A stretch of 53,964 nt of DNA from Pseudomonas fluorescens (GCF_001648775.1 NZ_LVEJ01000006.1:1-53964), one strand, 5' to 3'. Counted from the stretch's first letter, positions 1 to 8,386 are shown. A program made the numbers and translations. Notes: generated by a model from the sequence alone, not told the origin.

Positions 1-1251
1 GGCGCAGGTGCTGACCAGTTCTTCGGTGGCGATGGTTTTGACACGGTCAGCTACGTTGACAGCCTCTCGGGCGTGACAATCAACTCCAAAACCGGCGTCA
101 ACACGGGTATCGCTGCCGGCGATTCCTACAACAATATCGAACAGATCCGGGGCTCCAGTTACGGCGATATCTTTGTCGGCAGTGCCGGCGTGGATCGTTT
201 TGATGGTGGCGATGGCAACGACATCCTCAGCTTTGCGGGTGAAAATGCCGGCGTTACGCTGGATCTGAGTGCTGCGGTGCTTACCGGTATTGCGGCGGGA
301 GATTTCTACACGTCGATCGAGGGATTCCAAGGTTCTGCTTATGCCGACACCTTCACTGGCTCCGCGGCCGTGCGGGAGAGCTTTATTGGCGGTGCTGGTG
401 CGGATACTTTGATTGGTGTGGGGCGTGGAGACTCTGCCTGGTACGTCAATAGCGCCGAGTCGGTGCAGGTCAATCTCCTGACAGGTTCCGGCACTGGCGG
501 CGATGCTCAGGGGGATGTGCTCACCAATATCGATAATCTGGTCGGCTCAGCCTTCAATGACACTTTGACCGGTAATGCCTTCGCCAACATGCTGGAAGGT
601 GGTGACGGTAACGACGTTCTCTATGGCGGTGATGGCAACGACATTTTGTACGGTCACAGCTTCACCAACACTGGCGCCCTGGCGGTACCTTTCGCCACGG
701 ATAACCAGGCCGATATCGTCTATGGCGGCAACGGTGATGATTACATCATCGGGTATGTGCGTGATGTCGGTTCGGTTTTCTACGGCGAAGCCGGCAATGA
801 CAACATTACGGTCATTTCGGGTATCGCCGACGGGGGCGACGGCAATGACACGTTGATGGGCTTGGGTCATGGCTATGAGTTGCGCGGCGGAGCGGGTGCC
901 GACAAGTTGTATCTGAGCGCTTCCGGTGACGGTTATGGTGGAGAGGGCAGCGATGCGTATTTCGTGTCTTCCAAAACCATGGTCGCGATTTTCGATGACG
1001 GAACCACAGGGATCGATGTGGTCACTCTGAGAAACATCCAAAGTGTCAGCGATGTCCGGATCATGCAAAACGATCAGGGCGCCTACATCTTCAACGCCGC
1101 CGATCTGCAGAGCGGCAATCTGGACTCCGGCGTGTTCCTGAAAGACTGGTACAAGGGCGCCAACACCATCGAAACGTTCTACACCAACAATGGCGAGTCC
1201 TTCACCATTCCGGTGGTTGGACAGGCAATGTCTGAAGCATTCACGGTGTGA
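1..1251 (+). CDS. RTX calcium-binding exoprotein, C-terminal part (5' end outside window)
   Basis: The frame is open from base 1 with no start needed, so this is the last 416 codons of a larger gene. The protein carries glycine/aspartate nonapeptides of the GGxGxDxLx type (GGDGNDVLYGGDGNDILYG around residues 200-218, others near residues 14, 75 and 270-320), which in RTX proteins form calcium-binding beta-rolls. The spacer segments (ENAGVTLDLS, NIDNLVGSAFNDTLTG) are typical of large secreted RTX proteins. The C-terminus (FTIPVVGQAMSEAFTV) is a glycine-poor, hydrophobic-ending tail as expected for an uncleaved type I secretion signal. It is followed by a strong terminator. Substrate and role are not readable: it could be an adhesin, an enzyme with its catalytic domain upstream, or another exoprotein. 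No type I secretion genes are in the window. Confidence 0.85.
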   Translation, partial: GAGADQFFGGDGFDTVSYVDSLSGVTINSKTGVNTGIAAGDSYNNIEQIRGSSYGDIFVGSAGVDRFDGGDGNDILSFAGENAGVTLDLSAAVLTGIAAGDFYTSIEGFQGSAYADTFTGSAAVRESFIGGAGADTLIGVGRGDSAWYVNSAESVQVNLLTGSGTGGDAQGDVLTNIDNLVGSAFNDTLTGNAFANMLEGGDGNDVLYGGDGNDILYGHSFTNTGALAVPFATDNQADIVYGGNGDDYIIGYVRDVGSVFYGEAGNDNITVISGIADGGDGNDTLMGLGHGYELRGGAGADKLYLSASGDGYGGEGSDAYFVSSKTMVAIFDDGTTGIDVVTLRNIQSVSDVRIMQNDQGAYIFNAADLQSGNLDSGVFLKDWYKGANTIETFYTNNGESFTIPVVGQAMSEAFTV

Positions 1252-1272
1252 TGATTAACTAGCGACAACAGA

Positions 1273-1312
1273 AAAACGGCGAAGCCTGTACTCAGGTTTC
1301 GCCGTTTTTTTT
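1273..1312 (+). terminator. Rho-independent terminator of the RTX gene
   Basis: AACGGCGAAGCCTG pairs with CAGGTTTCGCCGTT across a four-base loop, with one G-T pair, followed by eight T. It lies 21 bp after the RTX stop codon. Confidence 0.9.
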
Positions 1313-1333
1313 GCTTCGATTTTTATTCAAGAC

Positions 1334-1380
1334 AAAAGAAAACCCCCGATAAACCAGAAGTCTGTCGGGGGTTTCTTTTG
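1334..1380. terminator. Bidirectional terminator between the RTX gene and nrdA
   Basis: CAAAAGAAA and CCCCCGA on the left pair with TCGGGGG and TTTCTTTTG on the right, so the stem carries A-rich and T-rich flanks in both directions. On the minus strand it lies just beyond the nrdA stop and a small extra hairpin (1386-1409, CTCAGGCG/CGCCTGAG). It should therefore stop nrdA transcription before the RTX gene. Confidence 0.85.
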
Positions 1381-1417
1381 GAAAGCTCAGGCGTCTCGCA
1401 ACGCCTGAGTGCTCAGC

Positions 1418-4312
1418 TTATTGGCAAGCTTCGCAATCCGGCTCGTCGATCGCGCAAGCCTTTGGCACTGGAGCAGGACCGGCAGGAGCTGCCAGAACCG
1501 AATCGTCGCCGTGGTTGCCGCCGCTGGAAACAGCGTTCAGCTTGCTGGTGCTGATGGTCGACTTCTCGGTGCTGGTCGCGGCCAGGGCACGGAGGTAGTA
1601 AGTGGTTTTCAGGCCACGGTACCAGGCCATGCGGTAGGTCACGTCGAGTTTCTTGCCCGATGCGCCAGCGATGTACAGGTTCAGCGATTGGGCCTGGTCG
1701 ATCCACTTCTGACGACGGCTGGCCGCGTCAACGATCCACTTGGTGTCCACTTCGAACGCGGTCGCGTAGAGCTCTTTGAGTTCTTGCGGGATGCGCTCGA
1801 TCTGCTGAACCGAACCGTCGTAGTACTTCAGGTCGTTGATCATGACCGAGTCCCACAGACCGCGAGCCTTGAGGTCGCGAACCAGGTACGGGTTGATCAC
1901 GGTGAATTCGCCCGACAGGTTCGATTTCACATAGAGGTTCTGGTAGGTCGGTTCGATCGACTGCGAGACGCCAGTGATGTTGGCGATGGTCGCGGTCGGT
2001 GCGATGGCCATGATGTTGGAGTTACGAATGCCTTTCTGAACACGGGCGCGAACCGGTGCCCAGTCCAGGGATTCATTCAGGTCAACGTCGATGTACTTCT
2101 GGCCACGTTGCTCGATCAGGATCTGTTGCGAATCCAGTGGCAGGATGCCTTTGGACCACAGCGAACCCTGGAACGTCTCGTAAGCGCCGCGCTCGTCAGC
2201 CAGGTCGCAGGACGCCTGGATCGCGTAGTAGCTGACCGCTTCCATCGACTTGTCGGCGAACTCGACGGCAGCGTCGGAACCGTAAGGAATGTGCTGCAGG
2301 TACAAAGCGTCCTGGAAGCCCATGATGCCCAGACCGACCGGACGGTGCTTGAAGTTGGAGTTCTTCGCTTGTGGCACCGAGTAGTAGTTGATGTCGATAA
2401 CGTTATCGAGCATACGAACGGCGGTGTTCACGGTGCGTTCCAGCTTGGCGGTGTCCAGCTTGCCGTTGACGATGTGGTTCGGCAGGTTGATCGAGCCCAG
2501 GTTGCAAACGGCGATCTCGTCCTTGTTGGTGTTCAAGGTGATTTCGGTGCACAGGTTCGAGCTGTGAACCACGCCGACGTGCTGCTGCGGGCTGCGCAGG
2601 TTGCACGGGTCTTTGAAGGTCAGCCATGGGTGGCCGGTTTCAAACAGCATGGAGAGCATTTTGCGCCACAGGTCTTTGGCCTGGATGGTCTTGAACAGGC
2701 GAACCTTGCCTGGGTATTCGGTCAGGGCTTCGTAGTACTCGTAGCGCTCTTCGAAGGCTTTACCGGTCAGGTCGTGCAGGTCCGGTACTTCGGATGGCGA
2801 GAACAGGGTCCACTTGCCGTCATCGAAGACGCGCTTCATGAACAGGTCAGGGATCCAGTTGGCAGTGTTCATGTCGTGGGTACGACGACGATCATCACCG
2901 GTGTTCTTGCGCAGCTCGATGAACTCTTCGATGTCCATGTGCCAGGTTTCCAGGTAGGCACACACAGCGCCTTTGCGCTTGCCACCCTGGTTAACGGCCA
3001 CAGCGGTGTCGTTCACCACTTTGAGGAACGGAACCACGCCTTGCGACTTGCCGTTGGTGCCCTTGATGTACGAACCCAGTGCACGCACCGGCGTCCAGTC
3101 GTTGCCCAGGCCACCGGCGAATTTCGACAACATGGCGTTGTCGTGGATCGCGTGGTAGATGCCCGACAGGTCATCCGGCACGGTGGTCAGGTAGCAGCTC
3201 GACAGCTGTGGACGCAGGGTACCGGCGTTGAACAGGGTCGGGGTCGACGACATGTAATCGAAGGACGACAGCAGGTTGTAGAACTCGATCGCACGGTCTT
3301 CTTTCTGCTTCTCTTCGATCGCCAGGCCCATGGCCACGCGCATGAAGAAGATCTGCGGCAGTTCGAAACGAATACCATCCTTGTGGATGAAGTAACGGTC
3401 GTACAGGGTTTGCAGGCCCAGGTAGGTGAATTGCTGATCGCGCTCGTGGTTGATCGCCTTGCCCAGTTTTTCCAGGTCGAAGGAGGCCAGCACAGGGTTC
3501 AGCAGTTCGAACTCGATACCTTTGGCGATGTAGGCCGGCAGCGCCTTGGCGTACAGGTCGACCATCTCGTGGTGAGTGGCGCTTTCAGCGACACCGAGGA
3601 AACCCAGGCCTTCGGCACGCAGGGTGTCCATCAGCAGGCGGGCGGTCACGAACGAGTAGTTCGGCTCGCGCTCGACCAGCGTACGGGCGGTCATCACCAG
3701 GGCGGTGTTGACGTCGGTCAGGGCCACGCCGTCGTAGAGGTTTTTCAGGGTTTCGCGCTGGATCAGGTCGCCGTCGACTTCTTCCAGGCCTTCGCACGCT
3801 TCGGTGACGATGGTGTTCAGACGGCCCATGTCCAGCGGCGCCAGGCTGCCGTCGGCACGGGTGATGCGGATCGACGGGTGCGCGTTGACCGCCTCTTCGG
3901 CCGGTGCGTGGGCAGCGCGTTCTTTCGAACGACCGTCACGGTAGATCACGTAGTCGCGAGCGACTTTCTGCTCACCGGCACGCATCAGGGCGAGTTCGAC
4001 CTGGTCCTGGATTTCTTCGATGTGGATGGTGCCGCCCGAAGGCATGCGACGCTTGAAGGTCGCGGTGACTTGTTCGGTCAGGCGGGCAACGGTGTCGTGG
4101 ATTCGCGACGAAGCGGCAGCGGTGCCGCCCTCAACTGCGAGAAACGCTTTGGTGATAGCGACGGTGATCTTGTCATCGGTGTAAGGAACGACAGTGCCAT
4201 TACGCTTGATCACGCGCAGTTGACCAGGCGCGGTGGCTGCCAGATCCGAAGTCGAATCGGCGGCCTGCGGCAAGGTGCCCTGCGGGTTCTCGCGAGTTGT
4301 GTCGGTTTGCAT
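1418..4312 (-). CDS. nrdA: Class Ia ribonucleoside-diphosphate reductase, large subunit NrdA
   Basis: This is the catalytic alpha subunit that reduces ribonucleoside diphosphates to dNDPs in aerobic DNA precursor synthesis. It needs the radical-generating subunit NrdB, which is not in the window. The 964-residue protein starts with an ATP-cone (about 18-110) and a second cone-like segment (about 130-230), a double arrangement known from P. aeruginosa NrdA. Visible active-site elements are the redox cysteine in SSCYL (Cys373), the NLCTE motif (Cys588 and Glu590), the partner Cys603 in VCNLGS, the radical-relay tyrosines TTYY (905-906) and the C-terminal thiol relay (Cys953, 960, 963). The ATG at 4312 is chosen because GGAGAC sits seven bases upstream. 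A GTG four codons earlier overlaps that ribosome site. A long leader precedes it. Confidence 0.98.
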   Translation of the reverse strand: MQTDTTRENPQGTLPQAADSTSDLAATAPGQLRVIKRNGTVVPYTDDKITVAITKAFLAVEGGTAAASSRIHDTVARLTEQVTATFKRRMPSGGTIHIEEIQDQVELALMRAGEQKVARDYVIYRDGRSKERAAHAPAEEAVNAHPSIRITRADGSLAPLDMGRLNTIVTEACEGLEEVDGDLIQRETLKNLYDGVALTDVNTALVMTARTLVEREPNYSFVTARLLMDTLRAEGLGFLGVAESATHHEMVDLYAKALPAYIAKGIEFELLNPVLASFDLEKLGKAINHERDQQFTYLGLQTLYDRYFIHKDGIRFELPQIFFMRVAMGLAIEEKQKEDRAIEFYNLLSSFDYMSSTPTLFNAGTLRPQLSSCYLTTVPDDLSGIYHAIHDNAMLSKFAGGLGNDWTPVRALGSYIKGTNGKSQGVVPFLKVVNDTAVAVNQGGKRKGAVCAYLETWHMDIEEFIELRKNTGDDRRRTHDMNTANWIPDLFMKRVFDDGKWTLFSPSEVPDLHDLTGKAFEERYEYYEALTEYPGKVRLFKTIQAKDLWRKMLSMLFETGHPWLTFKDPCNLRSPQQHVGVVHSSNLCTEITLNTNKDEIAVCNLGSINLPNHIVNGKLDTAKLERTVNTAVRMLDNVIDINYYSVPQAKNSNFKHRPVGLGIMGFQDALYLQHIPYGSDAAVEFADKSMEAVSYYAIQASCDLADERGAYETFQGSLWSKGILPLDSQQILIEQRGQKYIDVDLNESLDWAPVRARVQKGIRNSNIMAIAPTATIANITGVSQSIEPTYQNLYVKSNLSGEFTVINPYLVRDLKARGLWDSVMINDLKYYDGSVQQIERIPQELKELYATAFEVDTKWIVDAASRRQKWIDQAQSLNLYIAGASGKKLDVTYRMAWYRGLKTTYYLRALAATSTEKSTISTSKLNAVSSGGNHGDDSVLAAPAGPAPVPKACAIDEPDCEACQ

Positions 4313-4704
4313 GGGTGTCTCCACGTTCTCTATGTTTGTTTGGGCACCATCACGGTGCCCACCGTTCCGTCCTGAAGCACTACAACCGGCACGCGCCGGG
4401 CATAACGACTTCGGGACAGTTCAGGAAGAGGGCCTTGTGAGCGCCGCTTCCATGCCGAAGTCTTCGGTCCACGCGATACGCGTGAATCCGCATTCCATTC
4501 CGGGAGCAGTTTCGTCACTGCAACACCCGTACCGTAAACGCCGTGATCGGCTGAAAATCGGTAGCCATCCGCAGGCGCGGTTTGGGCTTCTGAAAATACG
4601 TTTGGTTCAACCCGACAATGGCAATAAAAAGCCTTGAATTTACTGTCGGGTTTGTGTTTGGTTTTTTAGCGTCAAACCCTACATGTAGGGTTTTTTTTCG
4701 CTCG
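4313..4704 (-). other. Long untranslated leader of nrdA
   Basis: If transcription starts near 4704, as the promoter suggests, nrdA has a leader of about 390 nt. I see no convincing gene in it on either strand; the short open frames have no ribosome site. It contains a hairpin (GGGCACC/GGTGCCC, 4342-4360) about 30 bases before the ribosome site, not followed by a T-run on the nrdA strand, so it is not a simple terminator. I do not recognise a known riboswitch. Confidence 0.45.
4676..4691. promoter_or_regulatory. nrdA: NrdR box 1 (candidate)
   Basis: The 16-mer ACCCTACATGTAGGGT matches eight of the ten core positions of the NrdR box core CwAtATaTwG and is a perfect palindrome. NrdR is the ATP/dATP-sensing repressor of ribonucleotide reductase genes and binds paired boxes. 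The second box is centred exactly 31 bp away. It lies just downstream of the predicted nrdA start point, where repressor binding would block transcription. Confidence 0.75.
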
Positions 4705-4706
4705 GG

Positions 4707-4722
4707 CTACAAGATAATGCGT
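4707..4722. promoter_or_regulatory. nrdA: NrdR box 2 (candidate)
   Basis: The core (CAAGATAATG, 4710-4719) matches eight of ten core positions of the NrdR box. Its centre is 31 bp, three helical turns, from the centre of box 1, the spacing usual for NrdR pairs. It covers the predicted -10 element of nrdA. Confidence 0.75.
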
Positions 4723-4740
4723 TTCAGGGGGGGATTGCAA
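4711..4740 (-). promoter_or_regulatory. nrdA: Predicted sigma-70 promoter of nrdA
   Basis: On the minus strand TTGCAA (4740-4735) and TATCTT (4716-4711) are 18 bp apart, each matching four of six consensus bases. NrdR box 2 overlaps the -10 element. The start point would fall near 4704. Confidence 0.5.
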
Positions 4741-4749
4741 CGTACTACC

Positions 4750-4758
4750 TGTGGATAA
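4750..4758 (-). promoter_or_regulatory. nrdA: Consensus DnaA box upstream of nrdA
   Basis: TTATCCACA, the perfect DnaA 9-mer, lies about 10 bp upstream of the predicted -35 element. In E. coli DnaA boxes upstream of nrdAB tie expression to replication. A similar role here is an inference from position. Confidence 0.55.
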
Positions 4759-4924
4759 GCCTGTGCGTAAATTGTGTAAGAAATCCCGAATTCACGTGTA
4801 GGCCGCGAAGCTGCTGAGCTAGACCGTCTGTCACTGTTTTTGCATCGGGAAAAACGCTTCAGCGGATTTTTAAGGGCGCGAACCCTATCACAAAAAACCG
4901 CCTTGTCCGAACGCATTTACCGAC

Positions 4925-4953
4925 TTGTGTTCTGCCTGTACGCCGTTTATACA
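4925..4953 (+). promoter_or_regulatory. Predicted promoter of the RstAB-like pair
   Basis: TTGTGT (4925-4930) and TATACA (4948-4953) are separated by 17 bp. The transcript would have a leader of about 125 nt containing a perfect 9-bp stem (ATCCTCCCG at 4978-4986 with CGGGAGGAT at 5003-5011). Confidence 0.5.
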
Positions 4954-5086
4954 ATCGGGCCATGCACAGGCATCTTTATCCTCCCGGAACATGACAAAAA
5001 GACGGGAGGATTCAGAGCGACAGGGGTTTGTGCGTCTGGGCAATTGCTTTTCTTCTATTAATAAAAACAGCAAGCAGAGGTCACCG

Positions 5087-5809
5087 GTGGAGCAACAAGC
5101 CTTTCAGGTATTGATCGTCGAGGATGACCAGCGACTGGCCGAACTCACGCGTGACTACCTGCTCGCCAATGGACTGCGCGTCAACATCGAAGGCAACGGT
5201 GCATTGGCGGCGGCGCGGATCATCAGCGAGCAGCCGGATCTGGTGATCCTCGACCTGATGCTGCCGGGCGAAGATGGCCTGAGCATCTGTCGCAAGGTGC
5301 GCGATCGTTATGACGGGCCGATTCTGATGCTCACCGCGCGTACCGACGACGCCGACCAGATTCAGGGGCTGGACCTGGGCGCCGACGATTACGTCTGCAA
5401 ACCGGTGCGTCCGCGTCTGTTGTTGGCGCGGATCCAGGCGCTGCTGCGACGCAGTGACACACCGGAACCGGCCGCAGAAAAATCCCGTCGTCTGCAATTC
5501 GGTCCGCTGCTGGTCGACAATGCCTTGCGCGAAGCCTGGCTGAGCGACAACGGTATCGAGTTGACCAGCGCCGAGTTCGACCTGCTCTGGTTATTGGTGT
5601 CCAACGCCGGGCGCATTTTGTCCCGCGAAGAAATCTTCACCGCCCTGCGCGGCATCGGCTATGACGGCCAGGACCGCTCGATCGATGTACGCATCTCGCG
5701 CATCCGCCCGAAAATCGGTGACGATCCCGACCATCCGCGCTTGATCAAGACCATCCGCAGCAAGGGCTACCTGTTCGTTCCTGAAGCCTGCGTAGACCTG
5801 CCGCTGTGA
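5087..5809 (+). CDS. OmpR-family response regulator, RstA-like
   Basis: This is a cytoplasmic two-component regulator of 240 residues. The receiver domain (about 7-120) has the acidic pair Glu12/Asp13, the phosphoacceptor Asp56 in VILDLMLP and the conserved Lys105 in DDYVCKP. A winged-helix DNA-binding domain follows (about 135-235, ending KTIRSKGYLF). The GTG at 5087 is preferred because AGAGG lies six bases upstream; longer reading from 4925 would run through the promoter and leader. The stop overlaps the start of the adjacent kinase by four bases, so the two are translationally coupled. The sequence resembles E. coli RstA, and P. aeruginosa has an equivalent pair (PA1157/PA1158, from memory) next to nrdA. 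Target genes cannot be read from the sequence. Confidence 0.92.
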   Translation: MEQQAFQVLIVEDDQRLAELTRDYLLANGLRVNIEGNGALAAARIISEQPDLVILDLMLPGEDGLSICRKVRDRYDGPILMLTARTDDADQIQGLDLGADDYVCKPVRPRLLLARIQALLRRSDTPEPAAEKSRRLQFGPLLVDNALREAWLSDNGIELTSAEFDLLWLLVSNAGRILSREEIFTALRGIGYDGQDRSIDVRISRIRPKIGDDPDHPRLIKTIRSKGYLFVPEACVDLPL

Positions 5810-7416
5810 ATTCGATCTTCCTGCGCATCTACGGCGGCATGTGCGCAGCGCTGATTCTGGTGGCAGTGCTCGGCGTGCTGGCGCTGAACCTGCTCAATCA
5901 AGTGCGCAGTGAGCAGTACCGCGAGCGCCTGGCCCACGGCACGTTTTCGCTGATGGCCGGCAACCTGCAACCGATGAACGAAACCGAACGCCACCGGGCG
6001 CTGCTGGTGTGGGAGCGTCTGCTGGGTATTCCATTGGCGCTGAAGGCATTTGCCGAAACCGATCTCGACCTCGCCCAACGCACCCGCGTGCAGCGCGGCC
6101 AGGCCCTGGTCGAACAGACCGGGCCGCATGCGGCCAAGGTGTATCGACTGGTCAGCGACAAGGAACAGCTTGTGCTGGTGGGGGAGGTGCAACAGATCAG
6201 CGAGCAACTGGCCCGCGCCACTATTTACCTGTTGGCCGATGAACTGGTGCGCGTGCCGGTCGGCGAGCAACCCAAGCGCCTTGCGCAGATAAAGCAAGAG
6301 AAGGGTTTTGGATTCGACTTGCGGCTGGTCACGGCCGACGACGCCGATATGGACGAAGACCAGAGCCGGCGTGTGTCCGAGGGCGACACGGTAATGGCGT
6401 TGGGCAAGGGCGGTGATTCGATCCGCGTGTTCGCCGGCATGGTCGGCACGCCGTGGGTACTGGAAATCGGCCCGCTGTATCAAATGAACCCGTACCCGCC
6501 GGAGTGGCTGGTGCTGATCGCCGCCCTCGGGCTGAGCTTGATCGGCCTGATCGTGTACTTGCTGGTGCGTCAACTCGAACGACGTTTGCGCGGTCTCGAA
6601 GCGGCCGCCACGCGCATTGCCAAGGGCAGCCTGGAAACTCGTGTGCCGGCGCGCGGTGCCGACTCGGTCGGGCGTCTGGCGGCGGCGTTCAACGGCATGG
6701 CCGAGCACTTGCAGCAGTTGCTGGCGATCCAGCGCGAACTGGTGCGGGCGGTGTCCCATGAGTTGCGCACGCCGGTGGCGCGGCTGCGTTTCGGTCTGGA
6801 AATGATCGGTTCGGCGACCACGCCGCAAGCGCTGGAGAAGTACCGCGAAGGCATGGACCACGACATCGAGGACCTCGATAAGCTGGTCGATGAAATGCTT
6901 ACTTACGCCCGCCTGGAGCAGGGCTCGCCGGCGCTGACGTTCCAGCGCATCGATCTGGACGCGCTGGTCAATCAGGTCATCGAGGAACTCGCGCCGCTGC
7001 GCGCCGAGGTTACCGTGCAGCGCGGCTTGTGTTTGTCGGCGGCCGATAATGACGCCGCCTGGGTCGAGGCCGAGCCGCGCTATTTGCACCGGGCGATGCA
7101 GAACCTCGTAAGCAATGCCATGCGCCATGCGAGTTCGCAGGTGACGGTGAGTTATCAGGTCGGGCAGTTGCGTTGCCGCGTCGATGTCGAGGATGACGGG
7201 CCGGGCGTGCCGGAAGTGGCGTGGGAAAGGATTTTCACGCCGTTTCTGCGTCTGGACGATAGCCGTACACGGGCGTCGGGCGGCCATGGTCTGGGTTTGT
7301 CGATTGTGCGGCGGATCATCCATTGGCATGACGGCCGGGCGATCATTGGCAAGAGCAAGAGTCTGGGTGGGGCCTGTTTCAGCCTGAGTTGGCCGAGGAA
7401 TCAGGAACGCCGGTAA
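5806..7416 (+). CDS. Sensor histidine kinase, RstB-like
   Basis: This 536-residue inner-membrane kinase is the partner of the preceding regulator. Two membrane helices (about 11-31 and 234-254) bracket a periplasmic sensor region of roughly 200 residues. A HAMP linker (255-310), a dimerisation domain with the phosphorylated His318 in AVSHELRTP and an ATP-binding domain follow (N-box NLVSNAMRHA near 433, DDGPGVP, GGHGLGLS). Translation starts at a GTG inside the GTGA overlap with the regulator stop. The input signal is unknown. RstB-type kinases answer to cations and acidity in enterobacteria, but nothing in this sequence confirms that. The gene is followed by a REPIN. Confidence 0.93.
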   Translation: MNSIFLRIYGGMCAALILVAVLGVLALNLLNQVRSEQYRERLAHGTFSLMAGNLQPMNETERHRALLVWERLLGIPLALKAFAETDLDLAQRTRVQRGQALVEQTGPHAAKVYRLVSDKEQLVLVGEVQQISEQLARATIYLLADELVRVPVGEQPKRLAQIKQEKGFGFDLRLVTADDADMDEDQSRRVSEGDTVMALGKGGDSIRVFAGMVGTPWVLEIGPLYQMNPYPPEWLVLIAALGLSLIGLIVYLLVRQLERRLRGLEAAATRIAKGSLETRVPARGADSVGRLAAAFNGMAEHLQQLLAIQRELVRAVSHELRTPVARLRFGLEMIGSATTPQALEKYREGMDHDIEDLDKLVDEMLTYARLEQGSPALTFQRIDLDALVNQVIEELAPLRAEVTVQRGLCLSAADNDAAWVEAEPRYLHRAMQNLVSNAMRHASSQVTVSYQVGQLRCRVDVEDDGPGVPEVAWERIFTPFLRLDDSRTRASGGHGLGLSIVRRIIHWHDGRAIIGKSKSLGGACFSLSWPRNQERR

Positions 7417-7441
7417 GGTTTGTGGTGGCTGTGATGCCGCC

Positions 7442-7506
7442 TTCGCGAGCAGGCTCGCTCTGACAGGGGAATGCATTCCAAATGTGGGAGCGAGCCTGCT
7501 CGCGAA
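7442..7506. repeat. REPIN 1 (two inverted REP elements)
   Basis: Two copies of a palindromic REP face each other. The element reads GTGGGAGCGAGC, two variable bases, then GCTCGCGAA. The inverted arm is 7442-7460 (its distal end diverged) and the direct arm is 7484-7506, with a 23-bp insert. It fills the gap between convergent genes. The same element recurs at ten other loci in this window. Confidence 0.9.
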
Positions 7507-7532
7507 GAGGCCCCGACAGGCGCTGAAAATCC

Positions 7533-8258
7533 TCAGGCCTTGATGCTGACCAGACTCAACAACTGCCCATCCTGCACCCCGAACTGCGCCTCAAGTTCGC
7601 TGCCGTTGCGCCATTCCGCCGACAAGTCCGTCAACAAGCGCAAGCGAACCTGACCTGCCTCCGTCCACTCCAGCACTTCCGCATGCTCGAAATAAAAACG
7701 CTGCTGCACGATCGGATACAGCGCCTTGAACAGACTTTCCTTCACCGAAAACGTCAGCGTCACCCACAACGCCAACTGATCCCGCGACGCGGCGGTCATG
7801 CGCTGCATCTCTGCCGGCGTGAGAATTTCCCCGGCCAGGCGCTCGGCGCGTTCGGTGTTCAGCAGGTTTTCCAGGTCCATGCCCAAACCGCGCCAGTGCT
7901 GCTTGTTGGCGACAATCGCCGCCGCACGGCCGGTGCTGTGGGTGATCGAGCCGCAGATGTGCGCCGGCCACACCGGTGCGCGATCCTCGCCAATCGCCGG
8001 CACCACGCCGCTGCCCTCAAGTTGCTGCAACGCCGCCCGGGCGCAGATCCGCCCGGCAAGAAACTCTGCCTGACGCTTGGCCACCGAACGTTGAATGCTC
8101 GGCGGTGCCGTGACGGCGCTGCGCTGAAAATCATCGCCTAGCAGTTGGGCCGGATCGAAATGAGTGCTGAGCAGCACGGTGTCGGGCAACACCGTCGGCA
8201 ACGGCCAGTGGCTGTCGAGCGCGGTGCAGCAGGCGGGAAGGGCGGGGGTGAGATTCAT
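7533..8258 (-). CDS. pcpS: 4'-phosphopantetheinyl transferase (Sfp/EntD type)
   Basis: This enzyme moves phosphopantetheine from CoA to a conserved serine of carrier proteins in fatty acid, siderophore or peptide synthesis. The 241-residue protein has the two family signatures: the GMDLEN metal-binding motif near residue 145 and FSVKESLFKALYP near residue 190. The N-terminal half (KRQAEFLAGRICARAAL) is the usual EntD/PcpS lead-in. Pseudomonads often have a single such enzyme, PcpS, serving both primary and secondary carrier proteins, and the position matches PA1165 from memory. The start is uncertain: ATG at 8258 or ATG at 8267, neither with a clear ribosome site. The open frame beyond that is translated REPIN sequence and is not believable. 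Confidence 0.88.
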   Translation of the reverse strand: MNLTPALPACCTALDSHWPLPTVLPDTVLLSTHFDPAQLLGDDFQRSAVTAPPSIQRSVAKRQAEFLAGRICARAALQQLEGSGVVPAIGEDRAPVWPAHICGSITHSTGRAAAIVANKQHWRGLGMDLENLLNTERAERLAGEILTPAEMQRMTAASRDQLALWVTLTFSVKESLFKALYPIVQQRFYFEHAEVLEWTEAGQVRLRLLTDLSAEWRNGSELEAQFGVQDGQLLSLVSIKA

Positions 8259-8310
8259 GGCGGGCATTTTGCCGGTTAGTCGTGGCAAGGTCGAGATTGG
8301 CGGTGAAGCT

Positions 8311-8386
8311 TTCGCGAGCAGGCTCGCTCCCACACTGGATCTATGCCACCGAGTAGATCCCCTGTGGGAGCGAGCCTACTCGCGAA
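8311..8386. repeat. REPIN 2
   Basis: Inverted arm 8311-8333 and direct arm 8364-8386, with a 30-bp insert. The right arm has one change (CCTACTCGCG). It lies between the transferase start and the end of the hydrolase gene. Confidence 0.9.

Noticed and set aside
1409..4375. 988-codon open frame on the plus strand opposite nrdA
   Set aside because: It mirrors nrdA codon by codon, has low-complexity valine/glutamine/arginine composition and no ribosome site; nrdA has all its active-site residues on the other strand.
4674..4698. Palindrome AAACCCTACATGTAGGGTTT plus T-run as a plus-strand terminator
   Set aside because: There is no plus-strand gene upstream for it to end, and its position and spacing fit an NrdR box much better. 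A dual role cannot be excluded.
5767..7476. 569-codon open frame opposite the RstB-like kinase
   Set aside because: Antisense shadow of a clear kinase gene. The similar frame at 10749-12230 opposite phoQ was rejected for the same reason.
7442..8386. Protein starts reading MGASLLAKA and similar at several loci
   Set aside because: These are translations of the REP element (GTGGGAGCGAGC and on). They recur wherever a REPIN lies and are not genes; one would wrongly extend the phosphopantetheinyl transferase.
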